Origin: Actinomucor elegans
Taxonomy: Eukaryota > Mucoromycota > Mucoromycetes > Mucorales > Mucoraceae
Assembly (NCBI GenBank): GCA_026027325.1
Contig: JAMSLZ010000004.1
Span: 186,001-250,000 of the forward strand
Direction of reading: 5' to 3'
DNA length: 64,000 nt
In this document: positions 22,023 through 35,518 of the stretch, piece by piece
Numbering within the stretch: the first letter of the stretch is position 1
Layout of the letters: each line of letters begins with the position of its first letter
Made by a program: the position numbers and the translations under genes
Notes under the pieces: model-generated
Databases searched by the model: none
Told to the model about the DNA's origin: nothing
What the model saw: the letters and a program-made list of their open reading frames with translations, nothing else

Positions 22023-23998
22023 TTAGAGATAGTTATGCATCCATTCATCTTCATTATTGACTGTAGATTCAGTGGATGCACTTGTATTCAGGGTAGTAGG
22101 TGGCTGGTGTTCTTGTTGCTTCAATATTTCTTCTTCTTGTTGCTGTAATTCAGTCTTCATGCGAGTAGCAACATCGTTGAACATACGAAGGCCTTCACCT
22201 ACAACTCCCTCACTGAATGTCTTTACGTTCTGACCAATTTTAATCACTTTGGTAAAATCAAATAGTTCTTCATCGTCTTCTTCTTCCTCTACCTCTTGAA
22301 TTGTTTTCTTTTCGTTTGATTCTTCACGAGCAGCAACAAGCTCCTTCTTTTTCAGAGTGGAAGATGAAGGTTCAGGTATAGGGCCTGCTAATGCAGAGAA
22401 CAAGCTTGATGGCGAGAAAGAAGATGTGGAAGATTGAGAGGAAGACAGTTGGACTGTTGCAGCATCTTCAGTATGGGTACCATTAATGTGATTTATGAAC
22501 CTAGCAATGGTTGGCGCAACGTCCATCAGTGAGCTTGTTCTACGGTGAAGCGTTTGGGGTCTTTGTTCTGATCCACTCTCGTGGCTATTGGGTAAAGGTT
22601 AGTCATGAGTTGATAGATTTGTTTTTATGATATACCCACAAACCTATTTGTTTTTATCAGCTTCGACTCTTCGATCTTTTTCAACATAGATTCGGCGTTA
22701 TCTACTTGGTCATCTTCATCATCTGAATCAGAGTTCATGATGATATTTTTCTTTATAAAAGCCAACTTTTCTGTAATGTCATCGTACTTGTCACCCAATA
22801 ATGAATGAGCTGCTGAGGATACAATAGACGCTCTTCTCTCTTTCTTTTGAGCTGGCTGCTGCTTGATCTGACTTTGACTGTCTGTAGATGAAAGTGGGTC
22901 TTGCGAAACTGCCTCAAGCTGGGTAACTTCAATCTCTGTTGCCAATGTGTTCTGAGATTCATCGTTGTTCATTGATGTGCTCGAAGTTGATGGTTGCTCG
23001 TTTTCCAGTTTGGGAACCGCTACAAACGAAGAAAGCGATTTTCGCTTCTCCTCTTGTTCTTTCTTTTTCATTGCTAAATAGTCTTCTTCAGTCATCGAGA
23101 AACGTGAGACTCGGTTACTACTTTCACTAGTAGATTGGAGTGCTGATGTAACTGGCTTATCACCATACATTGAAGGTATTTTGTGTATCAGGGTCGGAGG
23201 AATCTCTTTTGAAAGTCGTGGCAAGGGTAACAAGTGCAATACTTCTTCTTCAATCTGTGGCACTTTCTCTTCAACAGCAGGATGATGATTTTCGGCTATT
23301 GCTTCTGTATCTTTGTTTGTATTTTCGAGATCAGATATCGTATTTTGGGTATCTAAATGCTCATCGGCATTTAACGCGTCTTCTTGGATCTGAAAGCCTT
23401 CTATATTGCTGTTGCATTCCTCTTGATCATCATCCTTATAAGGCTCAGTCCAGTCAGACTCGTTTTCATATCTTGTAAAAGAAGAGCGCGTAAAATTGGA
23501 CAGTTCTTCGTCCCCGGTAGTCTATGTAGCCTGAATTCATTAAATTGATCCATGATCTGTCAAATTTGCTCTTACCTCAGATTCAAACCTCTCTACAGTG
23601 ATCGTACTTTGACCTTGTTCGTTATTTATTATTGTAACATCTTTTTGTTGATTTTGCTCGGAAGGGTCTTCGCTGGAAGCTCTTGCAAATGGGTTACGCG
23701 ATAATATGCGAGCAGTATTATCAGTTTGGTTTTGTAAAAAGGCATTAGGAGAATGTTCAATAGGCATTCGCCCTACAATGTTTTGATTATGAGAAGTAAA
23801 GTCTGGCTGATTATATTCATCATCCTCTAAATCAGAGTCATCTGGTAATTGAATAGCACCTCCTCTACCAAGAGTCAAATTGCTACAGCAAGGGATGCTC
23901 CATTTGGATGATCTCGAGATCGGACGTTGATTAGAAGTCATATTCTCGGCCTGCTCTGTACCAAGTTGGATAGTTCTTTTAGTTTTAAACAAAGACAT
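22023..23998 (-). CDS. Large low-complexity protein of unknown function
   Basis: Three exons, complement(23576..23998), complement(22644..23521) and complement(22023..22584), keep frame and give 620 aa. The protein is Ser/Glu/Gln-rich and mostly disordered, with acidic stretches (DSDLEDDE, DSDDEDD, EVEEEEDDEELFD). It has a few ordered-looking segments: FSMTEEDYLAMKKKEQEE (about residues 245-265), DDITEKLAFIKKNIIMNSD (about 395-415), and near the C-terminus LFDFTKVIKIGQNVKTFSEG followed by VVGEGLRMFNDVATRMKTEL. The last two look like amphipathic helices and might bind a partner or membrane. I do not recognise the family. The start at 23998 is the first ATG in frame. The gene diverges from the L44 gene. 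Confidence 0.75.
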
Positions 23999-24545
23999 TT
24001 GTTCAAAGTAAAGGATAGTTTTATTTGCCCTGTAAAATACAAAAGAACGGTATTGTGGATGCTTCTCGTAATTAGTAAAGTACCACAAGGGATTTGATGT
24101 AATACAACGTGTCTTTTGAATTAATTTATCATCTTAACGCTCCTTCACTTGTTTCAATAATAAAAAATACTCGATTCTTTTTGAGGGTATAAGGTCTATA
24201 GGATGCCTTTTATTTACTTTGACATGTAAAATAAGTTTCAATGGGGTTGTTATGAGGAGGAAGTGCTTCTGTATCTGGTTGCTATGGCAAGGAAAAATTA
24301 TGTACTTATAATTGGATGCCGGAATACTAATATGTTTGTAAATAACTTTTCATTGGCTTTCGGAAATAAAACAGTATAAAGATCATTATTCTAACTCCTT
24401 ACCGAGAGTTGTTTTCTAGCGTCCGAGCCGGATCAGAGAAAGATTGACTTTCGGGCAAAAAGTGAGCTTTTTCGTTTGAGAGGACTATAGGATGGAAGTA
24501 CCGTCGCGAAAATAGATTAATCCTTCTCTTTTGGCATACAGAACA
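23999..24545. other. Divergent promoter region between the 22-24 kb gene and RPL44
   Basis: Gene-free 550 bp. It includes one TCTGGTTGCTATGGCAAGG segment near 24276 that resembles the tandem unit at 655..785. The right end carries GC-richer sequence (GTCCGAGCCGGATC, CGTCGCGAAAAT) that may be ribosomal-protein promoter elements; that is inference. Confidence 0.4.
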
Positions 24546-25246
24546 ATGGTAGGTCAAATCCATCCACTTTTCACATCCATCACCATCCAGAAAGAATGTA
24601 CTCTACTTGATAGAATTGAAAAAAAAAGTTTCACTCGTCCATTTGACCTGTAACCAGCTATCTATGCACCTTACCAGTACAATTTTCAAAACGACAAAGA
24701 CAAAAGCATTCGACATTTAGAACTGTTTATTCGCAGCAGAACAAATTATTCATTACAACTTATCAATTCAACAGCTTTATTAATAGACATTGAGTGGGAC
24801 TTTTTTTTCAATTCGAGAAACGCATTCTTTCCTCTTGCTAGACATGTAGGATATTAAACCCTTTGATAGGTCAACATTCCCAAGACCCGTAACACCTACT
24901 GCAAGGGTTCCAAGTGTAGAAAGCACACTCCTCACAAGGTCACCCAATACAAGGCTGGTAAGGCTTCCCTTTTCGCTCAAGGTAAGAGACGTTACGACCG
25001 TAAGCAATCCGGTTATGGTGGTCAAACCAAGCCCGTTTTCCACAAGAAGGCCAAGACTACCAAGAAGATCGTCCTCCGTCTCGAGTGTACTGGTAAGTGC
25101 AGTTACGATTTATTGTTGGATTGGATTTTGACATCATTTGGTTTATATTAGCCTGTAAGTACAAGATGCAACTCTCTATCAAGAGATGTAAGCACTTCGA
25201 ATTGGGTGGTGATAAGAAGACCAAGGGTGCTGCTCTTGTTTTCTAA
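24546..25246 (+). CDS. RPL42: 60S ribosomal protein L44/L36a (eL42)
   Basis: Three exons: the ATG alone (24546..24548), then 24870..25092 and 25152..25246, giving 106 aa, the usual length of this protein. The reading is [20 protein letters not shown], then [20 protein letters not shown], and ends in [20 protein letters not shown] and KGAALVF. The zinc-ribbon cysteines (CKGSKC and [12 protein letters not shown]) are all present. eL42 sits near the ribosomal E site. The first intron directly follows the start codon (ATG then GTAGGT) and is 321 bp, the longest intron in the window; such long first introns are common in ribosomal protein genes. Identification is certain. Confidence 0.97.
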
Positions 25247-25477
25247 ATTACTTTGCTTTATTTTTGTATATTGTATGCACCAAACGTATATAATAAAACT
25301 AAAATGCTTTGTATAAGAACCTGCCAAGTTTTTCTAAGTTATTTTTTTATCTTTTTCAATCGTGTCATTGAATTCCATCAAGCTGAAGGTATCATCTGTA
25401 TAGCAAAAGCAGAAAATATGAGCAATCCTACAACCTATATATTAGATTCAAACGTTTTTATTCTGGTATGAATCATC

Positions 25478-25906
25478 TTACCAACTTATTGCTGACTTCA
25501 TGCTTTTCAAGGTTGAAAAAGACTTTGTTTTTGTACCTGTGCTTATCTTTGGCTTTGCGATATCAGTTTTACCTGATTTTCCTATGGTTGTTGGTGGATG
25601 ATATTGCTTGCTTCTACCTATAGCTTCGCTAGCCTTGAATTGTATACCAGATCTTGTTGGAATACAATCATGTTGGTTATACTGATAGTATTTATGATGG
25701 TACAGCTGACTGTTATACTGTGTTTGTCTAAGATAATTCTCGTAATACTGCTGCTGAATCAATTGAACAGGCGCATAAACTTGAAGTGGAGGGACAGAAT
25801 AATAATGATGATAATACTGAGCATGGTTGCTGGATGGAGGTGGTAAAGATGATGCATGGTAATGATACATGGACGGTATCGAATAAATGACAGTATTGGA
25901 ATTCAT
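25478..25906 (-). CDS. Tyr/His/Gln-rich hypothetical ORF
   Basis: Single-exon ORF of 142 aa. The first 80 residues are packed with Tyr, His, Gln and Pro (HYHASSLPPPSSNHAQYYHH), a prion-like composition. The last 40 are basic and Ser/Thr-rich (TGTKTKSFSTLKSM). No domain recognised. Its start is preceded by TATATAAAGG-like sequence about 190 bp upstream, and its 3' end lies 230 bp from the convergent RPL42 stop. It could be a real small gene or a chance ORF. Confidence 0.4.
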   Translation of the reverse strand: MNSNTVIYSIPSMYHYHASSLPPPSSNHAQYYHHYYSVPPLQVYAPVQLIQQQYYENYLRQTQYNSQLYHHKYYQYNQHDCIPTRSGIQFKASEAIGRSKQYHPPTTIGKSGKTDIAKPKISTGTKTKSFSTLKSMKSAISW

Positions 25907-26902
25907 GCTGAGCAGAAATAAAAAGACTGTTTAAAGCGTTTTATTCGTTTCTTGTGAAAATCACGCATCACGCGTATATCAAATAGATAAAATGGCAAAG
26001 CAGTGCTACTATTATGATACTATTGTTTGTTTGCATGCACCAAGTTGTTGCAATTTCATATGAAGAATAGAACAGGTTTATATATAAAGGAGTCTATGTT
26101 ATCATATCTTTATGGCTAAATAGATATAAAGTAAAGAAAGGACATAGAGGGTTTTGTGATGCAATAACTTTATATACGCTAAATCATCTATGATCTTTAA
26201 TGGCTTTGTAAATCTCACGCTGATATTTGATAAACACAAGTATCAAGTGATTATATAAAGCGATTGCAATGACATGTACTGGTTCATTGTCATTATTACA
26301 TATACGATTGTCATTTATTTTATCGCCTTTATTGCTTCTCTATTGTTTCCGCGAGAAATCTATAGGCTATTAGATGTAAACTAACGTGAAATACATCTAT
26401 TTTACAGCCAACTTTTAAAATGTAATATATTTGTCGAACTTGAATCTTGGTAAACTCAATAGTTTGTTATGGACATGTACTACTCATCAGATCTGATATG
26501 AAACAAGAACTGATATAAAACTCTGGTTGTGGATGCATGTAAAAATGTTGGAAAAACATGAAATAAATGCATCAGAGAATTCTCATACGTACTCCATCTA
26601 TTTCACTTGCAAGCATATCTAAACAATGTCGCTTTGGCTGTCCACAAAAAAGCAAGTTTCAGATATTTGTGTCTAAGAATATAACACGGGAGTTTTTCCT
26701 TGAAGCCGGTCCATTTTGGCTTGTTATCAAGGCCATTACGTTTCTCGACCGACTCCTGTTTAATATTGAGTTTAAATATCACTGCATGTTCCTAGCGGCC
26801 TGCATCTACCAAAACCATTATTTGATTCTTCAAGATCAATAGATATATTACATTCTAAAGATTGACTATAAAATAGGTACATTTCATGCTAGTCTAAATT
26901 CA

Positions 26903-27050
26903 TGGATCTATAGATCCTTCGTCCGATCTCGGTTACATGTTGTATTCGACAATGATTCTATACTTGAAATGAGCTTCTGTATTTATTAAAACATTTGTTC
27001 AACTATAACATAGTCAATAATATGTTGCAAATATCAAATAATGAATTTTG
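26903..27050 (+). repeat. Dispersed intergenic repeat copy 6
   Basis: Core GTCCGATCTCGGTTACATGT, then CTTGAAATGAGCTTCTGTAT and TTATTAAAACATTTGTTCAA, followed by a CATAGTCAATAATATGTTGC tail like that of copy 2. Confidence 0.6.
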
Positions 27051-27082
27051 CATTGTGTGTGATTCTTGTAAATAATAACATC

Positions 27083-27180
27083 TAATCATTCGTAGATCTT
27101 TCGGCTTATCTCGGTCAGATGTCGAATCATGTTGATACTTCATGCTCAGAATGTGTTACTGCATTTGATAAAATCTCGAT
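27083..27180 (+). repeat. Dispersed intergenic repeat copy 7
   Basis: One of the clearest copies: CTTATCTCGGTCAGATGTCG, then CATGCTCAGAATGTGTTACT, then GCATTTGATAAAATCTCGAT. Confidence 0.65.
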
Positions 27181-27632
27181 TGAGGCACTGTACTTCCATT
27201 ACAATAGTTATTTTGTATATAATGTTGATCTCTCTTCTTTATTAATCAGTTACTTTTTTTTCACTTGATTGAAACACTTTTTTTTTTGAATCGGTAGTGC
27301 AGTGGAACGTTTTGTTTTAAGCATAACAAATTTGAATCATAGCTTTTGAGTAGCGCAAACACTGGTAAAATGTTACTGAATCGGCCACTGTCACAGCCGG
27401 CCGCATTCCTGCCGCTACTATACTTATAGATTTTGATATCTATATGTTTGCTATGACTCCTCTCATCCAAGCATCTAGCAGACGATACCCGCTCAGAACG
27501 ATTTCTATTTCATGCCGAGGAAATTGTCCTCTTTTTCTACTGTCCTTGATTTACAACCCCCGCACCTTGAAAGGTGAACCAAACAGCTGCTGGGGTTGAC
27601 TCTTTTTTTCCCGTACAAAACCAAAGTAGCCC

Positions 27633-31091
<3,459 letters not shown>

Positions 31092-31106
31092 TAATAATAA
31101 TATTTA

Positions 31107-31934
31107 TTAAATGGTATATATTCTATCCAAGAATGCGTGTTTTGGCTTTCGGACAGCTACTTCTTTGGCTGCCGAAGAAGAGGATGATTTAAATAACTTG
31201 AAATTGGCTTTTGAGAATTTTTTGATCTGCTGGTTCAAAATACCTGCAGAGAGAATATTAATAAATAATATAAAAAAGCAATTGCTATCAAACTTACCAT
31301 AGAACCAGTACAAATGTAATGGAAACACGACAACGGCTACTAACCATAACATCTCTAGTCGATGGCTTTGCTTTAAGGCCACAATCATATATGCATGAAA
31401 CACAAGTCTTAATGCAAAGAAACTAGCGGCGAACAATATATCACATCGCCATTTGTCTTTGAAAGAACCTAGGGCCAATAACAAGGTAGGTAGCTCCAAT
31501 AAGCAATTGGTGCTAAAAAACGAGGAAGAACGGCACCTCAATAACCAGAAAAGGATACCGATATACAATGGATGATGAATCCAACCCGTCAATAGTGTGA
31601 TTCGGTTTCTGTAATAGATAGAGCCTAACGAGAGATCCAAGACGAGATAGCTGATAAAGAAACAGACAATGGCTGTATGCCAATTTGAGTCAATACCAAG
31701 TCTATTCATATCCCAACCAGAGAGCCAAAAATTTATGAAATAGGGAATAGAAACGACTGTGCACACTAGACTGCTAGCGAATGTCAGAATCCAGCTGATT
31801 TGTTTGTCAGTTTTTGTGAAACCACTCTTGATACAGTAAAAGAAGAAGCCAATGAGGCCACCGAAACTGATGAGGAACGAGAGAGGAACCACAGGTTGAC
31901 AGAATACTTGGCCTATTGTCAGCTTTGCAATCAT
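31107..31934 (-). CDS. TLC-domain multi-pass membrane protein
   Basis: Two exons, complement(31298..31934) and complement(31107..31243); the 54-bp intron is in frame (GTAAGT..CTGCAG), so reading through it would add 18 spurious residues. The product is about 257 aa. It has about seven hydrophobic segments, and the middle follows the TRAM/LAG1/CLN8 pattern: CFFISYLVLDLSLGSIYYRN, GWIHHPLYIGILFWLL and LLELPTLLLALGS. Such proteins sit in the ER or endomembranes; the ceramide synthases are one branch. The ceramide-synthase Lag1 motif (HHxxT, DD) is not seen, so this is more like the TLCD/FAM57 branch. The Lys/Ser-rich C-terminus is cytosolic-like. Its stop is only 15 bp from the convergent LARS2 stop. 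Confidence 0.72.
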   Translation of the reverse strand: MIAKLTIGQVFCQPVVPLSFLISFGGLIGFFFYCIKSGFTKTDKQISWILTFASSLVCTVVSIPYFINFWLSGWDMNRLGIDSNWHTAIVCFFISYLVLDLSLGSIYYRNRITLLTGWIHHPLYIGILFWLLRCRSSSFFSTNCLLELPTLLLALGSFKDKWRCDILFAASFFALRLVFHAYMIVALKQSHRLEMLWLVAVVVFPLHLYWFYGKFDSNCFFILFINILSAGILNQQIKKFSKANFKLFKSSSSSAAKEVAVRKPKHAFLDRIYTI

Positions 31935-32524
31935 GGAAAAAGAAAAGAAAGAGTAAAGTACATGGAAAGAAAAAGTGATTGAAGCTTGCTATTTTGTAGT
32001 AAAAAAAAAAAAAATTTGGGGCCACGGATGTATTAACAAAGGGATAAGAATAGGTGTTGCATCAACCCAAGACTTAGGGCAGTATAGTTTTAGGAAGGGA
32101 TACAGATTAGGATTAAGGAATATGTGTAATCTATACTACAGGAGCATTTCGACTAAGTTAAATCCTGATTACATGATAGGAGACGTATAGCTTGGTAGTT
32201 CATATAGAACTGCCACTGTTGGTGGTGGCAAAAAGGACTAAAAAACGTGCTCTTATATTGACAGTACCTTTATTGACAGATGCGTTATAAACCGGTCAAG
32301 CGCTTTGATGCTCTTTTTCATTATTCGTTTAGTAGTTTATGCATTATGCGACAGCTGATCTACCTATTACAATTACACCGTATAGTCTTTCTAAACCTTG
32401 TAGCAATTCTTTTCTTACTAACCTCCTATGACACTTTACAATCAACCTCCTATTCTATACTGAATAACTTTCTTTATTCATTAGGAACTTCTGAGAAAAA
32501 CTCCTTTAAAAAGTCCAAGTTGTT
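31935..32524. other. Intergenic between TLC gene and gephyrin-type gene
   Basis: Mixed composition, with less AT bias around 32030..32200. ORFs here lack support; one that starts near 32280 runs into the antisense of the gephyrin gene. I see no RNA gene. Confidence 0.4.
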
Positions 32525-34651
32525 TTATTGTGAATTTAAGCTTGCAATCAAGATGCAAGGCACAGTGGTTCCCTTTGCTAACTCTTTTAACCCAGGAGTT
32601 TGCATCGGCAATTCCAAGAGTCCATTGGCTTCGGCCATACTCAACATACGACTGCTTTGCTGCTTTCCAGTGGATTCAGCTATCAACCCTTCTTCTGGTG
32701 AAATAGAAACTTGTACACGATGAAATTCTGGTCGGCTATCTAAACGAATAGCATGTTTGATCTTGACTGGCAAGGGTGTATGTTCAGGCTTGCTCCAACC
32801 AGCCATTCGACGTAATGCAGGCAAGACAAAGAGATGGAAAGCTACGGTAGCAGATACAGGATTACCAGGTAAGGCAAAAACCAACTTAGCAGGTCGCTTG
32901 GGGCCTTGAGGGACAGTGGCAAATGTAGTGGGTTTACCAGGTTTCATCAAGACTCTACCGAAATGAACAGTAGCCTCGAGCTTTTGCTCCAATATAGGCT
33001 TCATGAAATCAGCTTCACCCATAGAAACGCCGCCTGTAGTAATCAACACATCGACTTTTGATAAGGCTTCTTCCAATCGTTCAACAATCTCATCGACTGC
33101 ATCATCGACAATGCCTAGATCCACTGCTTCAAAACCGGCGGTTTGAATAGCAGCTAATAAAGTGATGCGATTTGTATCGCGGATCTGCCCTGGTTTTAAT
33201 GCATCCGTATGAATATGGTCAAGCACTTCGTTTCCTGAGGACAATACACCTACACGGGGTTTACGGTACACTTTGACGTGACGCACACCCACAGAGGCTA
33301 AGACACCAATTTCGCCACCAACGCGCTGACCCCTTCTGCCTACGATTTCCCCTATTTTGCAATCAGACCCAATATCGCGAATGTTATCTCCAATATTAGC
33401 TTTAACTAGAATTTCGACTTCTAATTCTTCTTGCCCTGATTCAGAACTTTTAATAAGTTTGGTGTCTTCAACCATAATTACTGCATTGGCTCCTTCAGGC
33501 ACCATGCCGCCAGTGGCAACGCGTGCAATCTTGCCTCGGCTTAATGTCTTTTGCTCATCCGTAGATTGAGCAAGTGATATAGACTCGATCTCATAAATGC
33601 CTGGTCCATCCTCCACTATCCCAAGAGTGTTAATACCATGGTAGAATCATACAACCAAGCACATACCATGAATGGCGTAACCATCAACTACGGAAGCGCG
33701 GTATCCAGGCACAGGTTCAATCGATACGACGTCTTCTGCCAATACATAGCCAGTTAAAAACTGGGATACAGGTACACTGATGATATTTAACGGATTCGTG
33801 TGTTTCGCTATTATTTTGTGTGCTTTTTCAACTGGAATCAATGGATAAGGTGAAGACCGAGCACGTCTAGACACTATTTGAGACGTTAGTCGCTTAAAGA
33901 AAGCTCATTTGCGTGATGTATACCTGGTGTGTCTAGAGAAGCTGAGACGCCTGTTTGACTTTCATGACCTTCAGCATCATGCTGATGCGTACATACATGA
34001 CCATGACCACTATTAATAGTAGTTGCCTGCATTTGATTATGTAACTTTTTGACAGATGAGCGGTCTAGCAATAAATCAAGCGCATGAGGCAAGACCTTTT
34101 GGATAGCCTCTAGGTTTTCTTTGCAGGCTTTGGGACTACCAGGCAATGTTACTATGAACGTCTTGTTTCGAATACCACTGATAGGGCGTGATAAGGCGGC
34201 AAATGGAGTCACTGTCAGGGAAGAAGACAAAAGAAGATGAGTGATACCTGAGGTTTCTTTGGTCAAAAGAGGTTTGACTGCCTCAGGTGTGATATCTCGT
34301 TCAGCAAACCCAGTGCCTCCTGTTAATAGAATAAGGTTGAGTGTAAGTTGATCAGACCAGTGCTCAAGCACTTTTCGGATATCATGTATCTCGTCAGGTA
34401 CAATAGCCTGCTGTTTGACTGAGAATCTTGCGTCATTAGTCAAAAGATCGCGTAAGAGTGGTCCACTTTTATCGAGCGCAGTATCTTTCGAAGCAGTGTC
34501 GCTGACTAAAGGCTTAATGATGAGTAAATGCGAAATAACACGGATGTTTATCTAAGTTATACCTGTCAAAATGCCCACAGTATAAGGTATTATTTCTATC
34601 AGAGCATTTAGTTTATGAAATAAGTCATCAAGTTATTCTATTACCTGCCAT
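32525..34651 (-). CDS. Gephyrin-type bifunctional molybdenum cofactor protein (MogA-MoeA fusion)
   Basis: Five exons: complement of 34645..34651 (only 7 nt: ATG GCA G), 34563..34595, 33924..34505, 33667..33873 and 32525..33615. Frame is kept, giving 639 aa. The N-terminal G domain (MogA, molybdopterin adenylyltransferase) reads IPYTVGILTVSDTASKDTAL, SGPLLRDLL, LLTGGTGFAERDITPEAVKP and LPGSPKACKENL. The linker (about 175-215) is His-rich (GHGHVCTHQHDAEGHE). The C-terminal E domain (MoeA, molybdate insertase) has VPGYRASVVDGYAIHG, ATGGMVPEGANAVIMVED, LITTGGVSMGEADFMKP and LPGNPVSATVAFHLFVLP. The G-then-E order matches animal gephyrin and fungal CnxE, the reverse of plant Cnx1. It completes Mo cofactor for nitrate reductase, sulfite oxidase and xanthine dehydrogenase. 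It diverges from the SRPBCC gene. Confidence 0.95.
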
Positions 34652-34773
34652 CAAAAACTAATTTCTCAAGAATTACGATGAAACACTCAATAGAATACTG
34701 GAACCACTGGAATTTAAATAGATACGCTGCTGCTTTTTTTTTCCCTTTTCTTTCTTTTCCTCACCAAAAGAAC

Positions 34774-35517
34774 ATGATTAGTGCGTTTTCTGCTGTTATA
34801 ACCTGTTTGATACTAATACCAACGATACCACTTGTACTATACGCGATTGGCTTGTTACTACCTTCCAGTCATATTGTTTCGCGTTCGACAAGATATAATA
34901 CAACACCCGAGATCCTGTGGGCCATCTTGACCAGTGTTGAAGATTACCCAGCATGGCGTTCAAATATTGACAGAGTTACTGTTCGACGCGATGAATTTGA
35001 AAATGATCTCAACAAATACGAAGAAGAGAATAGACTGACCTTTGTCGAGTATACTAAAAAAGATCGACGTACAGTTGTTATGCATATTGAGCAAGAACCT
35101 GAAAGAAAATTATTGCGAGTACTAGAAGAAAGACCCTATATTGCACCTGGTGAAGAAATACCCAAACGAAAATCTACGTTTAGTGGTTCTTGGACCTTTA
35201 CCATTGAACCTGTAGAAGGTGAAGAAAAGGCTGTCACCCTTAAGATTACTGAACAAGGTGTCATTAAGAAACCAATGGTTCGCGTATCTCATATGTTATT
35301 CTTTGGTTATCATCGTCGAATTGACCGCTTCCTCAAAGACCTTGGTAAAGAAATTGACCTAGGCATTCTTGATTCTATAGAAGAACAAGAACAAGAAAAA
35401 GATGATATGATTATTGAAGAAAAAGAGGAGTACGAAACAGGACCTGATGATAGTATCATCCATACCAATACAATGACAGAATCAAAAATAATTGAAAAGG
35501 AATGGGATATTTTATAA
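34774..35517 (+). CDS. Membrane-anchored SRPBCC (START-like / polyketide cyclase fold) protein
   Basis: Single exon. I choose the ATG at 34774 (MISAFSAV), giving 247 aa; an in-frame ATG at 34678 would add 32 residues. The N-terminus has one membrane helix (VITCLILIPTIPLVLYAIGL). Residues about 30-200 follow the SRPBCC pattern: YNTTPEILWAILTSVEDYPA, WRSNIDRVTV, a beta-rich centre with FSGSWTFTIEP, and a final amphipathic helix YHRRIDRFLKDLGKEID. This is the fold of hydrophobic-ligand carriers and cyclases; the ligand is unknown. The tail is acidic (EEQEQEKDD). It shares a promoter region with the gephyrin-type gene, and its stop is one base from the convergent NSUN stop. Confidence 0.65.
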   Translation: MISAFSAVITCLILIPTIPLVLYAIGLLLPSSHIVSRSTRYNTTPEILWAILTSVEDYPAWRSNIDRVTVRRDEFENDLNKYEEENRLTFVEYTKKDRRTVVMHIEQEPERKLLRVLEERPYIAPGEEIPKRKSTFSGSWTFTIEPVEGEEKAVTLKITEQGVIKKPMVRVSHMLFFGYHRRIDRFLKDLGKEIDLGILDSIEEQEQEKDDMIIEEKEEYETGPDDSIIHTNTMTESKIIEKEWDIL

Positions 35518-35518
35518 G

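Larger units (their letters stand above)
25907..27632. other. Gene-poor AT-rich interval with two repeat copies
   Basis: No convincing gene. Two same-orientation copies of the dispersed repeat lie at about 26903..27050 and 27083..27180. The last 120 bp before 27633 are GC-richer and probably hold the LARS2 promoter. Confidence 0.5.

Noticed and set aside
25416..25597. A possible two-exon plus-strand peptide (MSNPTTYILDSNVFIL, then a hydrophobic segment)
   Set aside because: Too short, overlaps the Tyr-rich ORF and the RPL42 3' flank, and splice sites alone are weak evidence.
32280..32723. 147-codon plus-strand ORF near the gephyrin 3' end
   Set aside because: Half of it is antisense to the MoeA domain; the rest is Leu/Phe/Tyr-rich chance reading.
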